From Mucilaginibacter auburnensis (GTDB taxonomy: Bacteria; Bacteroidota; Bacteroidia; Sphingobacteriales; Sphingobacteriaceae), in NCBI RefSeq assembly GCF_002797815.1, contig NZ_PGFJ01000002.1:1612001-1676000 (forward strand): a DNA stretch of 64,000 bases. The letters are read 5' to 3'. This document shows, piece after piece, positions 9,655-17,188 of the stretch; within the stretch, counting starts at the first letter, position 1; the number at the start of each line of letters is the position of its first letter. A program made the position numbers and the translations under genes. The notes under the pieces are model-generated. The model searched no databases and was not told the origin of the DNA. It saw nothing but the letters and a program-made list of their open reading frames with translations.

Positions 9655-10017
9655 TTAAACACTCATTTTAGCTATCTGGAAACTTTCGTAAGCCATTTTA
9701 CGGTTAAAATCTGTAGCAATTTGTTTGTGGTTTACCAGGTCAACAATTGTACCTATGAAGCACAAACCACCGGTAAAGAAGTAAAGTATACCCATGCCTA
9801 TTTGACCAACCAGGAAGCGCTGAATACCAGCTACGCCGAAAAAGCCAATTAAGGTAAAGATCAATATGTCTTGCGGGCTTTTGCGCTTGCCGGTGTAGAT
9901 CAGGTAAAAGTGTTTCTTCTGATTGTCACTTAGCTCGGCAGTTGCCTGTTGCAAAAAGGTAAGTTCTTCGCTGGTTACACCTGGCATTGACATGTATGGG
10001 TTGCTGTAGTAGTCCAT
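9655..10017 (-). CDS. TM2 domain-containing membrane protein
   Basis: 120-residue inner-membrane protein. After a polar N-terminus (about 50 residues) comes a TM2 domain: a GKRKSPQDILIFTLIGFFGVAG helix, the conserved IQRFLVGQIGMGILYFFTGG turn and second helix, then IVDLVNHK. The frame is open 25 codons further upstream, but the ATG at 10017 is preferred because a promoter box at 10057-10064 lies inside that extension and the extra residues are poorly protein-like. The biological role of bacterial TM2 proteins is not established. A 39-codon ORF follows it. Confidence 0.88.
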   Translation of the reverse strand: MDYYSNPYMSMPGVTSEELTFLQQATAELSDNQKKHFYLIYTGKRKSPQDILIFTLIGFFGVAGIQRFLVGQIGMGILYFFTGGLCFIGTIVDLVNHKQIATDFNRKMAYESFQIAKMSV

Positions 10018-10056
10018 TGTAGTAAGTATTAGTTTGTTTGTTTTAGTTTGTTGATT

Positions 10057-10064
10057 CAAAAGTA
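10057..10064 (-). promoter_or_regulatory. Bacteroidota -7 box TACTTTTG for the TM2 gene
   Basis: On the minus strand the sequence reads TACTTTTG, a full match to TAnnTTTG, 39 bases before the ATG at 10017. It supports the shorter start for the TM2 protein. No matching -33 TTTG is seen at normal spacing. Confidence 0.5.
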
Positions 10065-10189
10065 AGTTACAAACTAAAACGGGCACATGCAAAATAGGTT
10101 AGCCTGTTCAACATCTCGGTGAAAATGGTTTTTTGGGCGGTGAAAAAATTGGATAAAGGATGAATATCGGTGAAAACAGCCGTTCGTTT

Positions 10190-10305
10190 ACTCACCCCGA
10201 CCACGCTTCGCTGTTCGGCCCTCTCTTCGCCTTCGGCGGAAAAAGGGTAAGTGGGAGATTGTAATTCCAATCTCCCCTCTCTATGCAGTAGAGAGGGGGC
10301 AGGGG
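10190..10305. repeat. Intergenic palindromic repeat cluster
   Basis: The gene-free stretch 10018-10339 (322 bases) holds the TM2 promoter and then a GC-richer block. Two back-to-back perfect 9-bp hairpins are visible: GGGAGATTG/CAATCTCCC (10253-10276) and CCCTCTCTA/TAGAGAGGG (10275-10297). They are preceded by a CTTCGCTGTTCGG...CTTCGGCGG segment that resembles intergenic repeats seen in many Sphingobacteriaceae genomes. No gene is supported here. Confidence 0.6.
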
Positions 10306-10321
10306 TTGAGTCAAATTTTAT

Positions 10322-10329
10322 TAGCTTTG
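10322..10329 (+). promoter_or_regulatory. Bacteroidota -7 box TAGCTTTG for the epimerase gene
   Basis: A full match to TAnnTTTG ending 10 bases before the ATG at 10340, predicting a 5' leader of only a few bases. No clear -33 box. Confidence 0.45.
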
Positions 10330-10339
10330 CCTGTATAAT

Positions 10340-11353
10340 ATGAAGCTAAGCTACCGGCCCTTTGATCTGTTACTGAAGCACAGCTTCACCATTTCCGGTC
10401 ATTCGCGGGTATCAACGCCGCTAATGTTGGTTGAAATTGAGCACGAAGGCTTTACCGGCTACGGCGAAGCCTCAATGGTGCCATATTTAGGCGAGAGCAT
10501 TCAGAGTGCAACAGCCTATCTTGATAAAATAGATATAACCAAATTTAAGCATCCCTTCAACTTTCCGGAGATACATCAATATTTAGATAGCGTTAGTATT
10601 GGCAATACTGCCATAAAAGCTGCTGTTGACATTGCGCTGCATGATTTGCATGGGAAACTCACCAACACACCTTGTTGGCAGTTAGTGAAAAGCAACCCGG
10701 TTTTAATGCCGCCCACAAGCTTTACCATTGGTATTGATACACCAGTTACCATGCGCGAAAAAGCTACGGAAGCCACAGGGTTTGAAGTTATAAAAGTTAA
10801 GCTCGGCAGCCCTGATGATAAACTTGCCATATCGGCCATACGGTCTGTTACCGACGTACCTTTGTATGTAGATGTAAACCAGGGTTGGACAGACCGCGCC
10901 GAAGCAATTGAAATGATTTGGTGGCTATTTGAGCAAGGCGTAGTTTTAATTGAGCAGCCTATGCCGAAGCACGATGTAGAGGGTAATGCATGGCTTACCG
11001 CCCAAAGCCCCATACCTATTATTGGTGACGAAGCAGTGCAGCGCCTCACCGATGTAGAAACAGCCATTGATGTTTACCATGGCATTAATATTAAGCTGAT
11101 GAAATGCACCGGCATGTTTGAGGCTAAACAAATGATAGATAAAGCCCGAGAATGTGGTTTGAAAATACTTATTGGCTGCATGAGCGAAACCAGTTGTGCT
11201 ACACTGGCTGCTGCAGCGCTGGCGCCCCAATGCGATTGGGCCGACATTGACGGACCGTTTTTAACCACCAATAACCCTTTTGCCATGCCTCCCTTTTACA
11301 ATGGCAAGTATATACTTGGCGATGATGCCGGGCTTGGTTTAAAGATTATCTGA
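10340..11353 (+). CDS. Dipeptide epimerase (L-Ala-D/L-Glu epimerase type), enolase superfamily
   Basis: 337-residue cytosolic enzyme of the mandelate racemase/muconate-lactonizing subgroup. The KxK pair is K152/K154 (VIKVKLG), metal ligands are D178 (YVDVNQGW), E205 (LIEQPMP) and D230 (IIGDEA), and the opposite-face Lys is K252 (NIKLMK). This set is that of dipeptide epimerases used in recycling murein peptides (L-Ala-D-Glu), although the family also contains epimerases of other specificity. No murein peptidase lies beside it here. Its 3' end overlaps the convergent GreA-like gene by 8 bases. Confidence 0.9.
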   Translation: MKLSYRPFDLLLKHSFTISGHSRVSTPLMLVEIEHEGFTGYGEASMVPYLGESIQSATAYLDKIDITKFKHPFNFPEIHQYLDSVSIGNTAIKAAVDIALHDLHGKLTNTPCWQLVKSNPVLMPPTSFTIGIDTPVTMREKATEATGFEVIKVKLGSPDDKLAISAIRSVTDVPLYVDVNQGWTDRAEAIEMIWWLFEQGVVLIEQPMPKHDVEGNAWLTAQSPIPIIGDEAVQRLTDVETAIDVYHGINIKLMKCTGMFEAKQMIDKARECGLKILIGCMSETSCATLAAAALAPQCDWADIDGPFLTTNNPFAMPPFYNGKYILGDDAGLGLKII

Positions 11354-11795
11354 CTTCTTTTATTGAATAGTTTTTTCCGTTCAGGTTAAAACTCTCACCC
11401 GCTTTCAAACCTTTCATTTTTTGACCTATGGGCGATGCTAAAGAAATAGCAAAGTACTTAGTACTGTCCAACTGTAAAGAGCCGGCGCTTATGGCTACGT
11501 AAAAGTTTCCGGAGTTGGTGAACACAATACTCCCATTATCCACTACTGATGATGGAATTAACGGCACCTGCTGCAACTGTACTTTAAGCTTATTGGCTTC
11601 GTGCAGTTGCGCCATGTTGCGGTTACTTTCCTGCTGTGCCATTTCGCGCCCTGTTTCGTATTTGTCGCCTGCGCTGCTTTTAGTATCTTCTTTGGCGGCC
11701 TGTTGGGCCTCAATAATACCTTGCTGAGCGGCATCAATACTGCGCTGCACATACGCAAGGCATGCGTTATATAACTCTTGTTTCAGATCTGACAT
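11346..11795 (-). CDS. GreA/GreB-like C-terminal domain protein
   Basis: 149-residue protein. Residues ~1-70 form an Ala/Gln-rich coiled coil with an acidic turn (KSSAGDKYETGREMAQQE). Residues ~80-149 resemble the FKBP-like C-terminal domain of Gre factors, with SLASPIGQKMKGLKAGESF, close to the SPLGxALLGKxxGDxV pattern. It may bind the RNA polymerase secondary channel as GreA and DksA do. Homologues in Bacteroidota are sometimes labelled 3-oxoacyl-ACP synthase, which nothing in this sequence supports. It lies 8 bases downstream of the molybdopterin oxidoreductase gene and is probably cotranscribed with it. Confidence 0.7.
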   Translation of the reverse strand: MSDLKQELYNACLAYVQRSIDAAQQGIIEAQQAAKEDTKSSAGDKYETGREMAQQESNRNMAQLHEANKLKVQLQQVPLIPSSVVDNGSIVFTNSGNFYVAISAGSLQLDSTKYFAISLASPIGQKMKGLKAGESFNLNGKNYSIKEVR

Positions 11796-11803
11796 GGGTT
11801 AGA

Positions 11804-12586
11804 TTATAGTCCTGAATAGTAATCGTAGCCTCGCTCGGCCCAGTAATCGCGCGGGCGCTCATTGGCAAAACTAATACTGCCTATGCGCTTTATGTTTTTA
11901 ATACCGTATTTAACCGGGATGATCAGCCGTAACGGCGCCCCATGTTTAACCGGCAGCGGCTTTCCGTTAACTTCATAAGCCAGTATAGTTTGCGGATGCG
12001 TGGCGCTTGGTGTATCTATACCTACATAGTAGCCCTTATCGGGCGTTTCCATAGCTACGTATGCAAATTTAGTTTCTTCCTGAAGATTATAGTGTGCGAT
12101 CAGATCAGCGAATTTAACACCGCCCCAGTGGGAGATCTGATCCCAGCCTTCAACACACTTAAACGCAAAAATTATCTCGGTTTTTGGTAGCGCCTTTATA
12201 TCAGCCAATGATAGGTTCAATACCTCGCCGGAGGCCTTATTTATCTGCAATTTCCATTCGGCTACGTTAAACGGCGTTTTCAAATTCATCCCCACCGAGC
12301 TGTTGTACCGTACTGTTTTTGCAGCCATGGATTTGGGGTAGGTTTTAACCAGATGTTTATGACTGAATCCGCTGCGAAATATCTTTTCGTTGTTATTCAA
12401 AGCATCGCGTAAGGGGGCACGTGTTCCCTTTGTTGCAGCGGGCATTTCAAGCGGCGACTTATACAGCCAACGCCATGAAAAATAAACGCTTGCTGATAAC
12501 GCCGTAAAAGCACCGAACGAAATGAATGTCCGTCGGCTGATCTTTTGATCAACAGTTAGCGGTTTTTTATTTTTCTTCGGTGTCAT
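11804..12586 (-). CDS. Molybdopterin-dependent oxidoreductase, sulfite oxidase/MsrP-like fold
   Basis: 260-residue protein with a twin-arginine export signal (ISRRTFISFG, R18-R19) and one hydrophobic N-terminal helix, so it is likely exported folded and may remain anchored. The core is an oxidoreductase molybdopterin-binding domain. C144 (AFKCVEGW) is the expected molybdenum-ligating Cys, followed by WGGVKFADL and PVKHGAPLRLIIPVKYGIK. It lacks the sulfite oxidase dimerisation and heme domains, as do MsrP/YedY proteins, which reduce methionine sulfoxide in periplasmic proteins. Overlap of 20 bases with the cytochrome b gene makes that protein its probable electron partner. The substrate is inferred, not shown. 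Confidence 0.87.
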   Translation of the reverse strand: MTPKKNKKPLTVDQKISRRTFISFGAFTALSASVYFSWRWLYKSPLEMPAATKGTRAPLRDALNNNEKIFRSGFSHKHLVKTYPKSMAAKTVRYNSSVGMNLKTPFNVAEWKLQINKASGEVLNLSLADIKALPKTEIIFAFKCVEGWDQISHWGGVKFADLIAHYNLQEETKFAYVAMETPDKGYYVGIDTPSATHPQTILAYEVNGKPLPVKHGAPLRLIIPVKYGIKNIKRIGSISFANERPRDYWAERGYDYYSGL

Positions 12587-13262
12587 TACTTTTCCTGTTA
12601 ATTGAACGCTTGTCGGCTACTACCTCAAACCCGGTAATAACCGATTGAAAATTTTGCCATCCCGCTAAAATTACCTGAATTATGTGTATCAAAAAAAACA
12701 GCACGTAACCTATGGTTAGCACAAAGTGCCATATTCTGGCTAAATGATAGCCGCCACAAAGCCAGGTGAGGTAATAAAACTGTACCGGTTTATATATGGC
12801 CAAACCTGTTATTACCGAACCAAAGCCCATTATAATAATTGCCGTATAAGCTATACGCTGTGCGGCGTTGTACTTTTTTTGCGGCGGAGCTGTTTTACGG
12901 ATGTGCAGATCATGCAGCAAAACCAGCCACGCCTCTTTAAATGAATTTTTATTGGGCAGCAACTGTCGCCACTCGCCAGAAATGGCTGTATATAAAACAT
13001 AAAAAAATCCGTTTAACGTAAAAAACCACATAAACAGAAAATGAAAAGCCATCCCTTCTGAAAGGCGGTGCGGTATCTCCAGGGCATCATAAAACCATTT
13101 AGGAAAGAAACGTACGTAAGTATGACCAAACAGCGTGATTGAATAAACATCGTTAGCCCAATAAATAAGCAATCCGCTCCATATCATAACAGCAAGCAAC
13201 GGAAAGTTGAGCCAGTGAAACCAGCGCATAGCTAACGAATGCTTTTCTTTTATAATTTTCAT
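12567..13262 (-). CDS. Cytochrome b561/Ni-hydrogenase b-type membrane subunit
   Basis: 231-residue integral membrane protein with about four to five hydrophobic segments. Candidate heme-ligand His residues are H16 (RWFHW), H65 and H74 (PHRLSEGMAFHF), H173, H179 (YHLARIWHF) and H193, as in the PF01292-type cytochrome b of formate dehydrogenase, hydrogenase and thiosulfate reductase. It is translationally overlapped with the molybdopterin protein and would pass electrons from the quinone pool to it. It is not MsrQ/YedZ-like in pattern, so the pair is a different membrane anchor for an MsrP-type enzyme. It is first in the operon. Confidence 0.85.
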   Translation of the reverse strand: MKIIKEKHSLAMRWFHWLNFPLLAVMIWSGLLIYWANDVYSITLFGHTYVRFFPKWFYDALEIPHRLSEGMAFHFLFMWFFTLNGFFYVLYTAISGEWRQLLPNKNSFKEAWLVLLHDLHIRKTAPPQKKYNAAQRIAYTAIIIMGFGSVITGLAIYKPVQFYYLTWLCGGYHLARIWHFVLTIGYVLFFLIHIIQVILAGWQNFQSVITGFEVVADKRSINRKSNDTEEK

Positions 13263-13445
13263 GCAGAGTTGCCCGGAATTGTTTATTTAATATACGCCGA
13301 ATACTTGTTCAAGGATGTGGACATAAGGTCCAAATTTATGTTAATATATGTTAAAATGATTTAATAACCTGCCAACAATGGTACAATTGCTATACATTTA
13401 ACAAATTTATTGTAGCGGGCCGGTAGGCAAAACCGTTTAAACAAC

Positions 13446-13453
13446 TACTTTTG
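13446..13453 (+). promoter_or_regulatory. Bacteroidota -7 box TACTTTTG for the NHL-repeat lipoprotein
   Basis: A full match to TAnnTTTG, 59 bases before the ATG at 13513. The -33 position is not a clear TTTG. Confidence 0.4.
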
Positions 13454-13512
13454 TACCCTGCGGCCAAAACGATTTAATTACTATTTTTTGGCCCTAAGCA
13501 TATAACATTAAC

Positions 13513-14898
13513 ATGAAGAGATATTTATCAGGCAGTTTTGTAGCTTTTTTAATAGTGGCTTTGTTTATCAGTAGTTGTAAAAAATCTGATCCACCACCGG
13601 TTGAGATCAATATTGGAACAGCTCCTATCATAACCAATGTAACACCTTCATCTGTTAGAATTGGTGGAGAATTATTAAGCATTGGCGATGCTATGACCTC
13701 GAACGGTATATGCTATAGCGCTACCAACGCCACGCCTAGCGTGGCGGATTCAAAAGTTGCCGTTGACTCTTTAGCCTTCGTTTTTGGAGGAAAGCTTAAC
13801 GGCTTAACACCTGCAACTAAATATTATGCCAGGGCATACGGAATTAACAAGGCCGGAACATTTTATGGAGATGTGATAACTTTCACAACTCCATCTTCAA
13901 CGTTTAAATTGGATGTTGACGTAAGTACAATTGCCGGCAGCAGCACATTTGGTTTTGTGGACGGAACCGGTGCCAACGCCCGCTTTGACGGCCCGCAGGA
14001 TATAGCTTTTAACAGCAAAACCGGTTTGTTGCAATTAACAGATGTGGTAAATAACGCCGTCAGAACAGTGTCTGCAACAGGTGATGTACTCACACTAACC
14101 AATTCCGGTCGTGGCTATGTAAACGGCAATTTGGCAGATGCCCGTTTTTATGGCAGCAGAGGAATGGTAGTTGATGCCGCGGGCAACACATACGTTGCTG
14201 ATGCCGGCAATCACGCTATCAGAAAAATTACAGCGGCAGGTGTGGTTACTACTTTTGCCGGCTCACCAACAGGCAGCGCAGGTTACGCTGACTCAACTGA
14301 TCCGTTGAAAGCGTTATTTAATGTTCCACGCAGCCTTGCTTTAGATGCGAACGGTAATTTATATGTTGCCGACTTTGGCAATAACCGTATCAGAAAAATA
14401 ACATCTGCAGGCGTAGTTACTACATTGGCAGGCGATGGTATAGCTCGATATGTAAATAGCGTTGCAGCCAATAGTAATGTAGCATCATTTAATGGCCCGG
14501 CTTCTGTTGCAATTGACGCACAAGGCAGCCTTATTGTTGCCGATCAGGGAAACAAAGCTCTACGTAAAGTAAATGTAACAACGGGCATAGTAACCACTAT
14601 AGGTGGTGGTCCAAATTACCCTAATCAAATTGGTACGCCTGTAGCTATAACCATTGATCCGCAATCAAATATTTATATTGTTGATAAAGGCGGTCAGATA
14701 TTACAGCTGCGCGCTTCTTCAAAATCGCTTTACGTGCTTGCAGGTAAAGCAAACACAACTGGTTATGCTAACGGAACAGGCGCAACATCTTTATTTAGCT
14801 CGCCAACCGGTATCGCTGTAGATGCAGCCGGAAACGCCTATGTAGCCGACTTTGCCAACAACGTGGTACGTAAGCTGGCTATTACTGTTACTCCATAA
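13513..14898 (+). CDS. NHL-repeat lipoprotein with N-terminal Ig-like domain
   Basis: 461-residue lipoprotein; the signal peptide ends at a lipobox Cys near residue 22 (FISSCKKS). Residues ~30-130 look like a fibronectin/Ig-type beta sandwich (GLTPATKYYARAYGINKAG). From ~140 on there are repeated NHL blades, with motifs such as VVDAAGNTYVADAGNHAIRK and LDANGNLYVADFGNNRIRK. Five to six blades should close into a beta-propeller on the outer membrane or cell surface. NHL propellers bind partners or carry out diverse hydrolytic or lyase reactions; no catalytic signature stands out. It is transcribed alone and followed by a terminator. Confidence 0.88.
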   Translation: MKRYLSGSFVAFLIVALFISSCKKSDPPPVEINIGTAPIITNVTPSSVRIGGELLSIGDAMTSNGICYSATNATPSVADSKVAVDSLAFVFGGKLNGLTPATKYYARAYGINKAGTFYGDVITFTTPSSTFKLDVDVSTIAGSSTFGFVDGTGANARFDGPQDIAFNSKTGLLQLTDVVNNAVRTVSATGDVLTLTNSGRGYVNGNLADARFYGSRGMVVDAAGNTYVADAGNHAIRKITAAGVVTTFAGSPTGSAGYADSTDPLKALFNVPRSLALDANGNLYVADFGNNRIRKITSAGVVTTLAGDGIARYVNSVAANSNVASFNGPASVAIDAQGSLIVADQGNKALRKVNVTTGIVTTIGGGPNYPNQIGTPVAITIDPQSNIYIVDKGGQILQLRASSKSLYVLAGKANTTGYANGTGATSLFSSPTGIAVDAAGNAYVADFANNVVRKLAITVTP

Positions 14899-14902
14899 TT
14901 AT

Positions 14903-14936
14903 AAAAAGGTGGCGTAAACAATTACGCCGCCTTTTA
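14903..14936. terminator. Bidirectional terminator between NHL protein and radA
   Basis: Arms AAAAGGTGGCGTAA (14904-14917) and TTACGCCGCCTTTT (14922-14935) pair around a four-base ACAA loop, with one mismatch that allows wobble. It lies between convergent genes and overlaps the radA stop codon. Confidence 0.8.
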
Positions 14937-16397
14937 TCCAAATAACAAGCCAAACACTTCCTCAATATTAGCTACAGGTTTTATTTGAATGGTGTAGCGC
15001 GAAAGGTCAATGCTTATCTGTTTGCCTTTACCGGCCTGCGGCAGGTTGTATTTTGAAATAAATATCTGCTCAAAGCCAAGCTTCTGCGCTTCGGCAATTC
15101 GTTGCTCTACTCGGTTTACAGCCCTTATCTCGCCCGACAGACCGATCTCGCCGGCAAAGCAGGTTTTAGCAGGTATGGGCATATCCTCATGCGATGATAT
15201 GATGGCAGCAGCCAAACCAAGGTCAATAGCCGGGTCTTCCACCCTTATTCCCCCCGTTATATTCAAAAACACGTCTTTAGCGCCTAATTTAAAGCCACAG
15301 CGTTTTTCCAACACGGCCAGCAGCATGTTCATACGTTTGGTGTCGAAACCGTTGGCATTACGTTGAGGGGTACCGTAAGGAGATGTGCTTACCAATGCTT
15401 GTGTTTCAATTAACATAGGGCGCATACCTTCTAAAGTAGCAGATATGGTTATGCCGCTTAACTGCTCATCGCGCTGCGATAATAGTATTTCTGATGGGTT
15501 TGAAACCTCGCGCAAACCTTCACCCAGCATCTCATATATACCCAACTCTGACGACGAACCAAACCTGTTCTTTACAGTACGTAAAATGCGGTAAACATGG
15601 TGCCTGTCGCCTTCAAACTGCAAAACGGTATCAACCATATGCTCCAGTATTTTCGGACCGGCAATCATACCATCTTTGGTGATGTGGCCAATTAAAAACA
15701 CCGGCGTAGCGCTTTCTTTGGCAAAGCGCAGCAATTCTGCTGTACACTCCCTAACCTGAGATACGCTGCCAGGTGTAGATTCAATATGTGCCGAATGCAG
15801 GGTTTGTATAGAGTCGACCACCACCAGGTCGGGTTGTAATTCTTCTATTTGCTTAAATATGTTTTGGGTGGAGGTTTCGGTGAGGATGAAGCAGCTCTGG
15901 TTGCTTTCGGATTTCGGATTTTTGATTTCGGATTTTTCGTTAACTGCTAACTGCCCACTGCTAACTGCGGACAATCTCTCCGCTCTCATCTTTATTTGCC
16001 TATCGCTTTCCTCGCCGGATATATACAGTACTTTTTGCCCCGGCATGTTTAGGGCGAGTTGCAGCATCAGAGTTGATTTACCTATACCAGGCTCTCCTCC
16101 TATTAACACCAACGAACCCGGCACTATTCCTCCACCTAAAACGCGGTTAAATTCAGCATCAGGTGTAAGGGTACGGTGTTCTTCGGTGTAAGTAATGTCA
16201 TTTACGGCTACGGGTTTTGCTGCGCGTTGCTGCGTGGTTGAATTACTAACTTTCCAGGTTGGGACCGAGGTATTGGGTTTTTCCAATACTTCCTCAACAA
16301 AGGTATTCCATTGCTGGCACGACGGGCATTTGCCCAGCCATTTGGCGCTTTCAAAGCCGCAACTTTGACAAAAATATGCTATCTTGGTTTTAGCCAT
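14934..16397 (-). CDS. radA: DNA repair protein RadA/Sms, with an in-frame repeat insertion
   Basis: 487-residue RecA-like helicase that helps process recombination branches. An N-terminal C4 zinc finger (CQSCG..KCPSC) is followed by Walker A at 101-109 (GEPGIGKST), the RadA-specific KNRFG motif at 276-280, and a C-terminal Lon-protease-like domain (GGIRVEDPAIDLGLA). It is roughly 25-30 residues longer than usual. Residues ~144-167 (nucleotides 15897-15968), right after the conserved MRAERL helix, are encoded by short repeats typical of intergenic DNA and not of RadA. The frame stays open through the insertion, so the protein is probably functional. Confidence 0.95.
   Translation of the reverse strand: MAKTKIAYFCQSCGFESAKWLGKCPSCQQWNTFVEEVLEKPNTSVPTWKVSNSTTQQRAAKPVAVNDITYTEEHRTLTPDAEFNRVLGGGIVPGSLVLIGGEPGIGKSTLMLQLALNMPGQKVLYISGEESDRQIKMRAERLSAVSSGQLAVNEKSEIKNPKSESNQSCFILTETSTQNIFKQIEELQPDLVVVDSIQTLHSAHIESTPGSVSQVRECTAELLRFAKESATPVFLIGHITKDGMIAGPKILEHMVDTVLQFEGDRHHVYRILRTVKNRFGSSSELGIYEMLGEGLREVSNPSEILLSQRDEQLSGITISATLEGMRPMLIETQALVSTSPYGTPQRNANGFDTKRMNMLLAVLEKRCGFKLGAKDVFLNITGGIRVEDPAIDLGLAAAIISSHEDMPIPAKTCFAGEIGLSGEIRAVNRVEQRIAEAQKLGFEQIFISKYNLPQAGKGKQISIDLSRYTIQIKPVANIEEVFGLLFG
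15897..15974 (-). repeat. Intergenic-type repeat inserted in frame in radA
   Basis: On the plus strand this reads as two blocks: three copies of a TTTCGGATTT-like unit, then CTAACTGC repeated with short spacers (TTAACTGCTAACTGCCCACTGCTAACTGCGG region). Both block types occur between genes in this window: GGATTTCGGAT at 39097 and AGTTGGGAGTTTGC/CAACTGCC at 31596-31679. It inserts about 24 residues into RadA without a stop. Confidence 0.7.
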
Positions 16398-16408
16398 TGA
16401 GTTGATGT

Positions 16409-16650
16409 GCAGATATGCTTGTGTGCAAATGTGCGGATTATATTATGATTATCAAATTTGATTGCTAAATTAATTAGCATATTACTATGCATAACGATTG
16501 CAAAATAAGATTGGAGTGGGTGCCGGAGGCGTACCGTGTTGATAGCGTTGAAAACGGCGTTATGCAGGCTACTGCTACCTCATTCAACAATTCCCTTGTT
16601 TCTGTCAAGCCTAAGCCTTCATTGCGAGGCAGGAAGCTTCCTGTGAAAAA
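16409..16650. repeat. Degenerate intergenic repeats in the radA upstream gap
   Basis: The gap 16398-16659 (262 bases) has no convincing gene. It holds a GTGCAGATATGC...TGTGCAAATGTGCGG stretch (16408-16438), whose 10-mer GCAGATATGC recurs in inverted orientation at 17167-17176. It also holds a CATTGCGAGGCAGGAAGC segment near 16619, which resembles a widespread CATTGCGAGG-type intergenic repeat. The radA promoter must lie near the left end but no clean box is seen. Confidence 0.4.
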
Positions 16651-16659
16651 GCGATATAA

Positions 16660-17001
16660 TCAATTATAGATATTGTAAAAGTAAAGCGCCAAACTGACAA
16701 CAATTACTGAAGAAAAAGCAAGGTATGACAGATATGCATACGGCGGATAGTTCAATTTAAAACGTTGAGACGAATATTTTTGAATTGACAATTCAATAAT
16801 CCATCCCAACGTATAAATTGCATTAAGCCAAAAAGCTATTGAAATATAAACAAGCGGAATAGAGACATAGCTTATGAAGAAACTTAACAGGCCTACCCCA
16901 AGCACTATAAAATTGTAGGTAATCCGCCTGATTTCCCACCATAAAATTACTTGGTTCCATTTTCTGTTTGTGTTGGTTATTGTAAGGATACTCATGGACA
17001 A
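16660..17001 (-). CDS. Small hypothetical membrane protein, four helices
   Basis: 113-residue protein of unrecognised function. A short polar N-terminus with KWNQVILWWEIRRITYN precedes about four hydrophobic segments (around residues 28-48, 49-70, 85-110). The composition, with aromatic-rich helices and positive loops, is that of a real inner-membrane protein. The start may be the ATG at 17001 or the one two codons later. It stands alone between radA and rng and is flanked on both sides by GCAGATATGC-type repeats. No partner or pathway is suggested by context. Confidence 0.6.
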   Translation of the reverse strand: MSMSILTITNTNRKWNQVILWWEIRRITYNFIVLGVGLLSFFISYVSIPLVYISIAFWLNAIYTLGWIIELSIQKYSSQRFKLNYPPYAYLSYLAFSSVIVVSLALYFYNIYN

Positions 17002-17130
17002 GGTGAATAAGTTGTAAGCAAGTAGATAATAAAATTACAACTATTTGGCGCAAGTTAGACAAGCATTCTATTTTATTTAGTTAAGTAGAACTCCTATATC
17101 CATGTAAAGCATTTATTGTCTCCCAAAGCA

Positions 17131-17162
17131 AAAAGTGCAGATGCTAATTAAAACATCTGCAC
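17131..17162 (-). terminator. Rho-independent terminator of rng
   Basis: A perfect 9-bp stem GTGCAGATG (17135-17143) / CATCTGCAC (17154-17162) with a 10-base loop is followed on the minus strand by TTTTTGCTTT. The right arm merges into a CTGCATATCTGC repeat. Confidence 0.75.
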
Positions 17163-17188
17163 TTCTGCATATCTGCTCATCCGCATAT

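Noticed and set aside
10067..10270. 67-codon open frame on the minus strand
   Set aside because: It overlaps the TM2 promoter and the palindromic repeat cluster; the composition follows the repeat and not a protein family.
12567..13262. Cytochrome b gene as msrQ
   Set aside because: Its His pattern and length fit the b561/Ni-hydrogenase type and not the ferric-reductase-like MsrQ.
16487..16669. 60-codon open frame on the plus strand
   Set aside because: It runs through a CATTGCGAGG-type repeat, has no recognised domain and no promoter or ribosome-binding site.
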